NCBI GenBank assembly: GCA_945862065.1
Contig: CAMAWT010000011.1
Location: forward strand, 1-64,000
DNA: 64,000 nucleotides
Reading direction: 5' to 3'
Source of the DNA: Flavobacterium psychrophilum
GTDB taxonomy: Bacteria; Bacteroidota; Bacteroidia; Flavobacteriales; Flavobacteriaceae
Shown here: positions 43,227-51,385 of the stretch, in pieces
Numbering within the stretch: the first letter of the stretch is position 1
Layout of the letters: the number at the start of each line of letters is the position of its first letter
Notes under the pieces: generated by a model
Told to the model about the DNA's origin: nothing
Seen by the model: the letters and a program-made list of their open reading frames with translations, nothing else
The model's database searches: none
Position numbers and translations under genes: made by a program

Positions 43227-43682
43227 CTAACTCTCTTTTTTCATTTCTATGTGCGGAATATCATCTTCTAGATATACCTCGCTTGTTGGAACAAAACCGT
43301 GGCTTTCGTAAAATTTTTGTAAGTATAATTGTGCTGAAATCGTAATTTTTTCTTTACCAAATAGTTTTTTGATGTGATTAATAGCCTGTTGCATCAATTG
43401 ATGTCCCAGTTTTTGAGCTCTAGCGTCATGATGCACAATAACGCGACCGATGGAGGCATTTTCAAAATAAACACCCGCATCAAACAATCGGGCGTAAGCC
43501 ACTAATTTACCTCCAACTTCTCCTAAAAGATGGATTGCCTTTTGATCTTTATAATCAATGTCTTGATAAACGCAGTTTTGCTCCACAACAAAGACCATAG
43601 AACGAAGTTCTAACACAGAATATAGTTCGGTTAGAGTTAATGCCTCAAATGGCTTTATTTTCCAATTTATTTCTTGACTCAT
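43227..43682 (-). CDS. GNAT family N-acetyltransferase, ElaA-like
   Basis: 151 residues. N-terminal WKIKPFEALTLTELYSVLELRSMVFVVEQNC is typical of ElaA-like acetyltransferases; the acetyl-CoA loop is ASIGRVIVHHDARAQKLGHQ. It acetylates an unknown acceptor. The start overlaps the end of the DUF4837 gene by four bases (ATGA), so they are coupled. Its stop faces the double OmpA gene with one base between. Confidence 0.92.
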   Translation of the reverse strand: MSQEINWKIKPFEALTLTELYSVLELRSMVFVVEQNCVYQDIDYKDQKAIHLLGEVGGKLVAYARLFDAGVYFENASIGRVIVHHDARAQKLGHQLMQQAINHIKKLFGKEKITISAQLYLQKFYESHGFVPTSEVYLEDDIPHIEMKKES

Positions 43683-44665
43683 TTATTTCTTTTTAAAAAT
43701 TGAACCGATTTTATGATGGACTCCAATTCAAACATTACATCGCGTTTTTTCTTTGATGGTGCATAGCAAAATCCTTCGATCACTAAAATTCGATTGTTTT
43801 TTTCGTCAATAATGGCATAATTGATAAATGGTCCGCCCATTGACTCGTGCGAAAGTTCCCAGTTGCCTTTGGTTTCATAGGTTTTTTTGCCATATATTTT
43901 TGTTTCCGATAAATAGGGCGAAAACGCTTTTTCGGTAATCATTCGGGTTTTTGGAACGGCTCCATGAATATATCTGTTTCCTATGGAATCGCGTTTTTTA
44001 ATTATTTGTTTGATTACATTTTTTTTGGTTTTAAGCGACGTAATAGGAAGTTCATAAAAAATCAAACTAACGTTTCCGCTGGTAATCTCTTTTTTGAACC
44101 AAACAAACTTCTTTCCATACATTACCATTTTGTATTTGACTGGAATGGGAATTCGAATGTTGAATTTGTCGCTTAATTTCTGAGAATAATTTACCGAATC
44201 CTGAAGCATTTGCTTTTGAGAAACTTCTATTTCAGATTGTTTAATGGTTTGTATAATTAACGAATCGTTTGATTGAATGGAGTCAAGCAATTCTCTGACA
44301 GATCTTCCCGAAATATGAACTACAACTTGTGGGTTTACATATTCGTTGGCAACTATCTTAAACTGACTGGTTGAAGCTTTTTTAATAACTATAATATTTC
44401 TACTATTGCTCATAAATCCTTCTAATAATTTTACAGGATATTGGTTTAATGTAAAATTTGGTTCTTCTTGGGGCAGTCCTAAAACTGGAGATGCAAATTT
44501 ATTTCTCACACTATCTCCTACTTCGCCATTCCAGATTTCATCATCAATAATAACTGAAACATTATTGATTTTACCTGTAACTTCTGTGGTGCGTTTAACG
44601 GTTTTCTTGTTGCACGAAACAAGAATACTAAAAACTAAAAGGCATAAAAAATGGGCTTTTTTCAT
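43679..44665 (-). CDS. DUF4837 family lipoprotein
   Basis: 328 residues with a lipoprotein signal (MKKAHFLCLLVFSILVSCNK, lipobox Cys18). The DUF4837 body starts near 35 (NNVSVIIDDEIWNGEVGDSV) and includes NLYE-like spacing and GGPFINYAIIDEKNNRILVI near the C-terminus. A Bacteroidota family without known function. It lies between the LysM transglycosylase and the acetyltransferase, same strand. Confidence 0.88.
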   Translation of the reverse strand: MKKAHFLCLLVFSILVSCNKKTVKRTTEVTGKINNVSVIIDDEIWNGEVGDSVRNKFASPVLGLPQEEPNFTLNQYPVKLLEGFMSNSRNIIVIKKASTSQFKIVANEYVNPQVVVHISGRSVRELLDSIQSNDSLIIQTIKQSEIEVSQKQMLQDSVNYSQKLSDKFNIRIPIPVKYKMVMYGKKFVWFKKEITSGNVSLIFYELPITSLKTKKNVIKQIIKKRDSIGNRYIHGAVPKTRMITEKAFSPYLSETKIYGKKTYETKGNWELSHESMGGPFINYAIIDEKNNRILVIEGFCYAPSKKKRDVMFELESIIKSVQFLKRNK

Positions 44666-44705
44666 AATCAGAAATAAAGCCCAAATTTATAGAAGTTTTT
44701 TGGTA

Positions 44706-47009
44706 TTATCCGTTTATTTTTAATTTCATTCCGGGTTTTAAATCGTCTTCTTTTAAATTATTCTGTTTTTTAATATCTGAAATTGAAACTCCTGGAAATT
44801 TTTTTGAAATTTTATACAATGAATCGCCCGGCTGCACTTGATATATTTTTTCTTTTACTTTTTTGGTCGAAGATGTAATTTGTTGATTTGATTTATCCGA
44901 ATCCAAATCAGCGTTTAAGGTTGTTTTCCCTACAACAAGGGTTGTTCCTGCTTTTACAGAATTACCTTCAATAAGGTTAAGTTCTCTCAATTCATCAATC
45001 GAAATTTTATATTTTCGAGCAATAGCTCCCAAAAACTCTCCTTTTGCAACAACATGTTCGATGTTCTTTGTTTCAACAACAATTGCTTGGTTATCTGGTG
45101 CAGATAAAACAAGTTGCATGCCTATTTTAACGTTATCATCGGGCAGGTTGTTCCAGTTTTTTATATCTTCTGGTTTTAAATTATGCGCTTTAGCGATAGA
45201 AAATAAACCATCGTTTTTTACCACCGTATAGAGCTTGTTCTCTTCTTTTTCTTTTACGGTGTCAACGGCTTTTTTAATTTCTGCTTTTGTTTTTTTAACA
45301 GTCGGTGTTGAGGCAATGGCTTCTTTAGGCTCGCTGATAACTGGATTTTTGATTTCTTTTCGTACCGTCGTAGTTACTTTCTCATTTTTAATGATTTTTA
45401 ACTTTTCACCTGGCATAATATTCGAACCTTTGATTTTGTTCCATTTTTTAACGTCGGAAACAGCTACATCATATTTTTCTGCTATCACACCCAAATTATC
45501 TCCCGATTTAACTTTGTGGTATTTAATAACATCTTTTTGAACGGTAACTTTTTCTATTACAAATTGTGGCTTTGTTTTAACCTTTGTTGAATCACCCGCA
45601 ATGGCAACTTCTTGTTTATCAATTGGTTTTGAAAGCGAATCTTTTACAGCTAAACTTGATTCTGAAATTTTAATTTTCAAATTTCTGCCCGATTTTATGT
45701 AAGACGATTTCAAACCGTTCCATTTTTTTATTTCGTCTTCAGTTACTTCATATTTTGCAGCGATATCAGCAATATTATCTCCTTTTCGAACCTTATGATA
45801 TTTGACATCTCCAGGATTTAATTTTTCAGCAATTGGAGCTTGATTTGGGCGTTCACGTTTGCTTTCTTCATAAGCAATGTACGAATAAACTTTTTCCTCA
45901 TTGGAAGTAAAAATGGCAATCTTGTCTTTTGGAAGTCTCAAATAATTCTGATCTCCTGTTACATATGGCACTTCATTTCTTTTGTAAGATGGGTTATAAA
46001 ATTTTAATTCATCGACAGAAATGTCCAATAAATCAGATACTTGTTTAAAAGTCATGTGCTTTTTGACCATGATGGTATCTGTAGCAAAATGATTGGCAAT
46101 GGCCTTGTTTGGCACAATTCCGTGTTCTTTGTGGTATTCAAAAATATACATGGTTGCCAAAAAAGCGGGTAAATAACCTTGGGTTTCTTTGGGTAAATTT
46201 TTACGAATATTCCAATAATTTTGTTGCCCTCCAGAGCGTCTGATTGCCTTTGCAACATTTCCGGGTCCTGAATTGTATGATGCTAAAACCAAATCCCAAT
46301 CGCCAAAAATTTTATACATATTCAGCATGTATTGAGAAGCGGCTTGACTTGCTTTTAATGGTTCGCTTCTTTCGTCTTCATACGACGTTATGTTTAAACC
46401 GTATTGTCTTCCTGTTTGGTACATAAATTGCCACAAACCAGTTGCTCCCACTCTAGAAACCGCTAACGGATTCAAGGCAGATTCTACCACTGCTAAGTAT
46501 TTTATTTCTAATGGAATGTTGTTTTTGGCAAGTTCTTCTTCAAAAATAGGAAAGTAAAATTGTGATATTCCCATCAATCGTTCAAATCCTTTTTTTCTGT
46601 TTTTTAAAAATGATTTGATGACATTTTCTAGACCGATATTGTATTCGATATTAAACGGCGATTTCTCGTCCATTAGTTTTAATCGTTCCTTCAATAATTC
46701 GGTTGGTAATTCATAATCTACCTTTACATCGGGATCGATGTTTTTTATATCTGATAATAAATTTTCATAAACATCCAAAGCAGATAGCTCTTGCGTCCAT
46801 CTAGTATCTATGCACGAAGCCATTTCGTCATTTACAAAAGTGGATTTTATAGAATCTAAAAAAGAAATTTTAATGGTTTTTTTAACAACCGAATCCTGAT
46901 TTATAGTTGTTCCTTGTGTTTGTAAAGAAGTGCTTTTTACTACTTCTTGTCCGAAAAGTGCAAAGGAAGCAAATACAAAAATCGCGGTTAATGGGGTTTT
47001 ATTAATCAT
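44706..47009 (-). CDS. membrane-bound lytic murein transglycosylase D-like protein with five LysM domains
   Basis: The ATG at 47007-47009 gives 767 residues with a signal peptide (MINKTPLTAIFVFASFALFG); an ATG ten codons earlier is less likely. The SLT catalytic domain (about 150-300) shows YLAVVESALNP with the catalytic Glu, GATGLWQFMYQTGRQYGL and SYNSGPGNVAKAIRRSGG. Five LysM repeats follow (motifs YHKVRKGDNIADIA, YHKVKSGDNLGVIA, LYTVVKNDGLFSIA, EHVVAKGEFLGAIA, IYQVQPGDSLYKIS). It cleaves glycan strands in the periplasm. Five LysM domains exceed the two or three usual for MltD. Confidence 0.93.
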   Translation of the reverse strand: MINKTPLTAIFVFASFALFGQEVVKSTSLQTQGTTINQDSVVKKTIKISFLDSIKSTFVNDEMASCIDTRWTQELSALDVYENLLSDIKNIDPDVKVDYELPTELLKERLKLMDEKSPFNIEYNIGLENVIKSFLKNRKKGFERLMGISQFYFPIFEEELAKNNIPLEIKYLAVVESALNPLAVSRVGATGLWQFMYQTGRQYGLNITSYEDERSEPLKASQAASQYMLNMYKIFGDWDLVLASYNSGPGNVAKAIRRSGGQQNYWNIRKNLPKETQGYLPAFLATMYIFEYHKEHGIVPNKAIANHFATDTIMVKKHMTFKQVSDLLDISVDELKFYNPSYKRNEVPYVTGDQNYLRLPKDKIAIFTSNEEKVYSYIAYEESKRERPNQAPIAEKLNPGDVKYHKVRKGDNIADIAAKYEVTEDEIKKWNGLKSSYIKSGRNLKIKISESSLAVKDSLSKPIDKQEVAIAGDSTKVKTKPQFVIEKVTVQKDVIKYHKVKSGDNLGVIAEKYDVAVSDVKKWNKIKGSNIMPGEKLKIIKNEKVTTTVRKEIKNPVISEPKEAIASTPTVKKTKAEIKKAVDTVKEKEENKLYTVVKNDGLFSIAKAHNLKPEDIKNWNNLPDDNVKIGMQLVLSAPDNQAIVVETKNIEHVVAKGEFLGAIARKYKISIDELRELNLIEGNSVKAGTTLVVGKTTLNADLDSDKSNQQITSSTKKVKEKIYQVQPGDSLYKISKKFPGVSISDIKKQNNLKEDDLKPGMKLKING

Positions 47010-47106
47010 GTTTTTGTTTGTTTTAAATGTATGTAGCATACAGTAAGAAACAAACTTACTGATTTATAATACATTATAATGTTTAATATTTGTTAAAAAA
47101 CAACAA

Positions 47107-48294
47107 TTAGTCTAAAACAGCTTGAATTCCAGGTAAAACTCTTCCTTCCAACATTTCTAACATGGCGCCACCGCCTGTTGACACATAACTCATTTTTTCT
47201 TCCAATCCGAATTGTTTTACAGCTGCAACAGAATCGCCACCGCCCACTAATGAGAATGCCCCGTTAGCAGTTGCTTCTGCAATAAACTCGCCCAATTGAA
47301 TGGTTCCTTGTGCAAACGTTGGCATTTCAAAAACACCTAGTGGTCCGTTCCAAAGAATGGTTTTGGACTCTAAAATTACTTTTTTGAATTGTTCCAATGA
47401 TTTTGGTCCGGCGTCCAATCCTTGCCATCCGTCGGGAATTTGAGTTACATCAATCACTTGAGTATTTGCGTCATTTGAAAAACTATCTGCAGCAATCACA
47501 TCAACCGGAATATGAATTTGAACACCTTTTTCTTTGGCAAGACGTAAAATTTCTAATGCCAAATCTTGTTTGTCGTCTTCGCAAATTGAGTTTCCAACCT
47601 TCCCGCCAAGGGCTTTTACAAATGTAAAGGTCATTCCGCCACCAATAATCATGTGGTCAACTTTGTCTAATATATTTTCAATTACGGTAATTTTTGAAGA
47701 AACTTTAGACCCTCCTAATACAGCCGTTACTGGTTTTACTGAATTGTTTAATACTCTGTTCAAACTCTCGATTTCTTTTGCCAGAAGCATTCCGAAACAT
47801 TTATTATTTTGAAAAAACTGAGCAATGATAGTTGTTGACGCGTGGGCTCTGTGTGCAGTACCAAATGCATCGTTTACATAAATGTCTCCTAATGAAGCCA
47901 ATTCTTTTGCAAAAGTAACATCGCCAGCTTCTTCTTCTGGGTAAAAACGTAAATTTTCTAACAACAATACTTGACCTGGTTGTAGGTTTTGAGCGGCTTG
48001 TTGTGCTACTTCACCCTTGCAATCTGAAGCAAATAATACGGGAACTCCTAAAACTTCTTGGGTTGTAGCTACAATATGACGTAATGAAAACTGATCTTCT
48101 TTTCCGTTGGGTCTTCCAAGGTGCGACATCAAAATAACGCTTCCGCCATCGGCAAGGATTTTATCAATAGTTGGTTTGGCAGCCTCAATTCTGTTGGCAT
48201 CAGTTACTGCAAAATTTGCGTCTAAAGGCACATTAAAATCTACTCTAACAATGGCTTTTTTGTTTTGGAAATTGAAGTCGTTCAAAGTTTTCAT
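47107..48294 (-). CDS. pgk: phosphoglycerate kinase
   Basis: 395 residues, the usual length. Signatures: [14 protein letters not shown] at the N-terminus, [50 protein letters not shown] and the C-terminal [23 protein letters not shown]. It transfers phosphate between 1,3-bisphosphoglycerate and ADP in glycolysis. Monocistronic; two TAnnTTTG-like boxes lie in the leader (around 48330-48345). Confidence 0.97.
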   Translation of the reverse strand: MKTLNDFNFQNKKAIVRVDFNVPLDANFAVTDANRIEAAKPTIDKILADGGSVILMSHLGRPNGKEDQFSLRHIVATTQEVLGVPVLFASDCKGEVAQQAAQNLQPGQVLLLENLRFYPEEEAGDVTFAKELASLGDIYVNDAFGTAHRAHASTTIIAQFFQNNKCFGMLLAKEIESLNRVLNNSVKPVTAVLGGSKVSSKITVIENILDKVDHMIIGGGMTFTFVKALGGKVGNSICEDDKQDLALEILRLAKEKGVQIHIPVDVIAADSFSNDANTQVIDVTQIPDGWQGLDAGPKSLEQFKKVILESKTILWNGPLGVFEMPTFAQGTIQLGEFIAEATANGAFSLVGGGDSVAAVKQFGLEEKMSYVSTGGGAMLEMLEGRVLPGIQAVLD

Positions 48295-48771
48295 TATTCG
48301 TTTTTTGTTGTTGAATTAATTTACAAACATACAAAATTATTATTTTTGTATGTTTTAAAATTAATTTTCTATTGTTTGGAAACAAAAAAACCACCGAATT
48401 TGTGGTTGTGGTTTGTGTTATTTTGAATTTAATGGAGGTTGAAATTGGAATTTTTTGGGATTTGTTTTCGTCAGATTTGGTAAGACCTACAAACTTTTAA
48501 ACACAAAAGTTTGGGAAAAAATAGATTTTTCGTATTTTTAAACTAGCTGTATGTAAAAAGAATTTGCAAACAAGTTAAAAAAAAGAGGAACTAAATCCTC
48601 TTGAAAATTTAACAAAAACTTTTCGATAACCCATAAATGCTGTGAATGTAATCGGTTCCGTTCAACAAGAGTTTAACTCATTGATTTTATTTTTTGTTGG
48701 TATTCGTTGAATTTCATTTCATTGCTCGGCTTTCATCCGCAACGAAACTCTAGTTGTTAACGGTAGTTTCT
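48295..48771. other. gene-free region between pgk and an orphan membrane protein
   Basis: This 477-bp AT-rich gap holds the pgk promoter area, a hairpin at 48583-48602 and a GC-richer end (about 48700-48770) that forms one flank of the orphan cassette. No ORF is credible. Confidence 0.6.
48577..48602 (-). terminator. possible terminator
   Basis: AAGAGGA at 48583-48589 pairs with TCCTCTT at 48596-48602; on the minus strand it runs into TTTTTTTT. It lies 170 bp after the orphan membrane protein gene. Confidence 0.45.
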
Positions 48772-49338
48772 TTATGTCACACAAATATTAACAAAGATCG
48801 TTTGCTCATCATCATAGAAAAAAATGTTCAAAAAATGATCTTCTTCGCCCTCTATTTTTCGTATAAACTTTTTAATTATTTTAATATCTTTTTTTTCTTT
48901 TAACGTATTTTTAAATTCAGCGAAACCAACAATTTCTTTTTCTTCACTAATTCTTTTGTCATCATTTAATTCCTTTAAAAGCTTTTTATAATCAGATTTA
49001 GATAATTTAATTTGTGAACTAGAGCAATATTCTCCTTTAAAGTCAGGGTAAGAAGCTGACTTTTCAATAAATTCGGCCGATTCAGGAATTTCTCTTAACG
49101 TTACTGTCTTAAATACTTCTTCATAAAAGCTTTCAGAAGGATAAAGTGAGTCATAAGTTATATAAACTATTGCGAATAGAATAGTTAAAACATAAGCTAT
49201 ATTTATTTTTCGACTAAATTCACGTGAGAGTTTTTGCTTTCTTTTAAGGTATATTTTGAAAGGCAAGTAAATTAAATATAATATTCCACCTCCAATTGAA
49301 AAGATGATAAACATAATACAAAAAACAAAAATTCCCAT
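48772..49338 (-). CDS. orphan membrane protein of unknown function
   Basis: 188 residues. Two hydrophobic segments (about 4-28 and 47-63) are separated by a basic loop (FKIYLKRKQKLSREFSRK); the remaining ~120 residues are charged and Lys/Glu-rich with a few Cys (EYCSSSQIKLS, NICVT). No recognised family. It is flanked by imperfect inverted copies of TTARCGGTARTTTC and stands alone, as if carried in as a single-gene insert. Confidence 0.65.
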   Translation of the reverse strand: MGIFVFCIMFIIFSIGGGILYLIYLPFKIYLKRKQKLSREFSRKINIAYVLTILFAIVYITYDSLYPSESFYEEVFKTVTLREIPESAEFIEKSASYPDFKGEYCSSSQIKLSKSDYKKLLKELNDDKRISEEKEIVGFAEFKNTLKEKKDIKIIKKFIRKIEGEEDHFLNIFFYDDEQTIFVNICVT

Positions 49339-49538
49339 AGTTTATTGATTTGTGTAGTTTCTGCGACGAAATTACCGCTAACTAATTAACATAAGAAAGT
49401 TATTGCGTTTTTAACATATTCTATTTGGCAAATAACTTCCAACAAGCTTTGTGTTTTTGTAAATATTTTTCAAATGTAAACAAAAATTTTTATTGTGGTG
49501 GTTTTGGTTTTGGCTTTTTTGGAAAACAAATATTCAGT

Positions 49539-49696
49539 ATTCCGTAAACCCGCATGAGGGATGGAGGCGGCATCCTTTTACTTGCCCCTGTGCGGCGGTG
49601 CTGGTTTGGGGCAAGCAAAAGATATAGCCGAGAGCCCGACGGCAAAAGCCCTGGGCAGCTTTGCTGATTGGGGCTTTTGCCGGCATGCCCAAATAT
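49539..49696 (+). repeat. GC-rich modular intergenic element, copy B (hybrid of A and C blocks)
   Basis: It starts with CCGTAAACCCGCATGAGGGA and ends GGCATGCCCAAATA, as in copy A, and contains GGCGGCATCCTTTT and AAAAGATATAGCCG as in copy C. Two hairpins are plain: CTTGCCCC with GGGGCAAG, and CGGCAAAAGCCC with GGGGCTTTTGCCG. The stems differ in sequence from those of copy A while remaining paired. Confidence 0.6.
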
Positions 49697-49732
49697 CTGA
49701 AATTGTATTTTTATTTTTGGATGGGTTTGTAG

Positions 49733-49740
49733 TATCTTTG
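49733..49740 (+). promoter_or_regulatory. putative holB -7 box, leaderless type
   Basis: TATCTTTG matches TAnnTTTG and ends three bases before the holB ATG at 49744. A -33 TTG at the normal distance is not clear. Confidence 0.45.
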
Positions 49741-49743
49741 CTT

Positions 49744-50892
49744 ATGCAGTTTTCAGAAATTTTAGGTCACGAACACATTAAAAGTCATTTGCAAAAAAGT
49801 GCCGAGCAGGGTAGGGTGCCGCATGCGCAATTGTTTGTGGGTCCGGAGGGCACGGGGACTTTGGCGATGGCGATTGCCTATGCGCAATACTTGATTTGTG
49901 GTAATGTGGGCGGTGAAAATGTGGGTGAAAACACGGCTTGTAATTTGAAGTTTGGGAATTTTTCGCACCCCGATTTGCATTTTGTTTTTCCAACGGTGAC
50001 GACGGAAGATGTGAAATCAAAACCGAAGAGTATTGATTTTATGTCGGAATGGCGTAATTTTTTGTCTGAAAATGTGTACGGAGGCTTGTTTGACTGGTAT
50101 AAAGAGTTGGGGGTGAAGAATAAACAAGGCGAAATTAGGGTAGATGATGCGCAGGAAATTTTGAAATCTTTGTCGTTGAAAGCGATGGAAGGCGGTTACA
50201 AGGTTTTGATTATTTGGATGGCTGATAAATTGAATTTGTCGGCATCAAATAAATTGTTGAAATTTTTGGAGGAACCTACTGACAAGACGGTTTTTATATT
50301 GATTTCTGAAAAGGAAGAAGATATTATTCAAACGATTCGGTCGCGATGCCAAGTACTTCATTTTAATGCACTTCCTGAAAAGGAGATTGCAGATGCTTTG
50401 GTTAATAACCACGGATTGGAAGTAAACAAGGCACAAAAAATAGCTCATTTGTCGCAGGGAAATTACAATAAATCGTTGCGCCTTTTGCATGATGTGGGCG
50501 AGGATTTTCCGTTTGAACAATGGTTTGTTGACTGGGTTCGGGCTGCTTTTAGAGCCAAAGGAAATGCAGCATCTGTTCTGGATTTAATTGTGTGGAGCGA
50601 TACCATTGCGGGCATTGGGCGTGAGGCGCAAAAGAAATTTTTGAATTATTGTATTGATGTTTTTCGTCAGGCGCTTTTGTTGAATTATGAAACACCAGAG
50701 CTTGTTTATTTTGAGCCGTCTGTAGAAAAATTTAAATTGGAAAATTTTGCTCCTTTTGTGAATAATTCAAATATTCAGGAGATTTTTAAAGAGCTCTCGG
50801 ATGCTATTTATCATATTGAACGCAACGGAAATGCAAAATTGATTTTGACTGATTTATCTATAAAATTAACCCGATTAATCCATAAAAAATAA
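49744..50892 (+). CDS. holB: DNA polymerase III subunit delta'
   Basis: The ATG at 49744 gives 382 residues beginning MQFSEILGHEHIKSHLQKSA, the family N-terminus; the frame is open upstream to 49561, but that region is repeat DNA. Clamp-loader fold: modified P-loop FVGPEGTGTLAMA, EIRVDDAQEILKSLSLKA, LIIWMADKLNLSASNKLLKF and EEPTDKTVFILIS with RSRCQ. It is the stator of the clamp loader. The Cys residues of the delta' zinc module are few. A DoxX-like gene follows after five bases. Confidence 0.94.
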   Translation: MQFSEILGHEHIKSHLQKSAEQGRVPHAQLFVGPEGTGTLAMAIAYAQYLICGNVGGENVGENTACNLKFGNFSHPDLHFVFPTVTTEDVKSKPKSIDFMSEWRNFLSENVYGGLFDWYKELGVKNKQGEIRVDDAQEILKSLSLKAMEGGYKVLIIWMADKLNLSASNKLLKFLEEPTDKTVFILISEKEEDIIQTIRSRCQVLHFNALPEKEIADALVNNHGLEVNKAQKIAHLSQGNYNKSLRLLHDVGEDFPFEQWFVDWVRAAFRAKGNAASVLDLIVWSDTIAGIGREAQKKFLNYCIDVFRQALLLNYETPELVYFEPSVEKFKLENFAPFVNNSNIQEIFKELSDAIYHIERNGNAKLILTDLSIKLTRLIHKK

Positions 50893-50897
50893 TACCT

Positions 50898-51281
50898 ATG
50901 AATTATCCTGCTTCTATTTTAATTTTAATTTTTTTGGCGGTAACTTTTATTACCTCTGCCCACGACAAATTGTTTCATTGGAACGATAATGTTTCTTGGT
51001 TAAAATCGCATTTTGCCAAAACCATTATTAAAGATTTTGTGCCCGCTTCTTTAGGCTTGGTTTTGTTTTTGGAACTTATTGCTGGTATTTTGAGTGTTAT
51101 TGGCGTGTTTCAAATTTTTATTTCTGGCGAACGCTTTTTTGGTTATTATGGCGCGGTTTTTTCGTCAATTGCTTTGTTGTTTTTATTGTTAGGACAGCGA
51201 TTGGCTAAAGAATATGATGGTGCTAGAACCATTGCTATTTATTTTGTTCCGGCGGTTATTGCGGTTTATTGGTTGAGTTAG
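50898..51281 (+). CDS. DoxX-like membrane protein
   Basis: 127 residues with four hydrophobic segments (about 5-20, 48-70, 82-100, 108-126). The N-terminal SAHDKLFHWNDNVSWLKSHF and later GQRLAKEYDGARTIAIYFV fit the DoxX/SURF4-like family. Function is not established. It lies five bp after holB in the same operon. Confidence 0.78.
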   Translation: MNYPASILILIFLAVTFITSAHDKLFHWNDNVSWLKSHFAKTIIKDFVPASLGLVLFLELIAGILSVIGVFQIFISGERFFGYYGAVFSSIALLFLLLGQRLAKEYDGARTIAIYFVPAVIAVYWLS

Positions 51282-51289
51282 TTTTTTTT

Positions 51290-51380
51290 CTTTTAGGCAT
51301 TAGGCAATAGTGATAAGTGATTAGTTACTAGTAATTGGTAATTAGAGACTTGAAAACTGTGACTGTTGACTGCGACTGAA
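51290..51380. repeat. degenerate simple intergenic repeat (GTGATTAGTTACTAG type)
   Basis: Units such as GTGATAAGTGATTAGTTACT and AATTGGTAATTAG, then GACTGTTGACTGCGACTG, resemble in style the degenerate arrays next to the four-helix-bundle cassettes, but no ORF is enclosed. Confidence 0.45.
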
Positions 51381-51385
51381 AAAAT

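Larger units (their letters stand above)
49339..49743. other. gene-free region with modular repeat and holB promoter
   Basis: This 405-bp gap contains one flank of the orphan cassette (about 49368-49381), the modular element at 49539-49696 and the holB -7 box at 49733-49740. The holB frame stays open upstream through the element, but that part is repeat sequence. Confidence 0.65.

Noticed and set aside
49561..49743. N-terminal extension of holB by about 61 codons
   Set aside because: The extension translates the modular repeat; the family N-terminus begins at the ATG at 49744.
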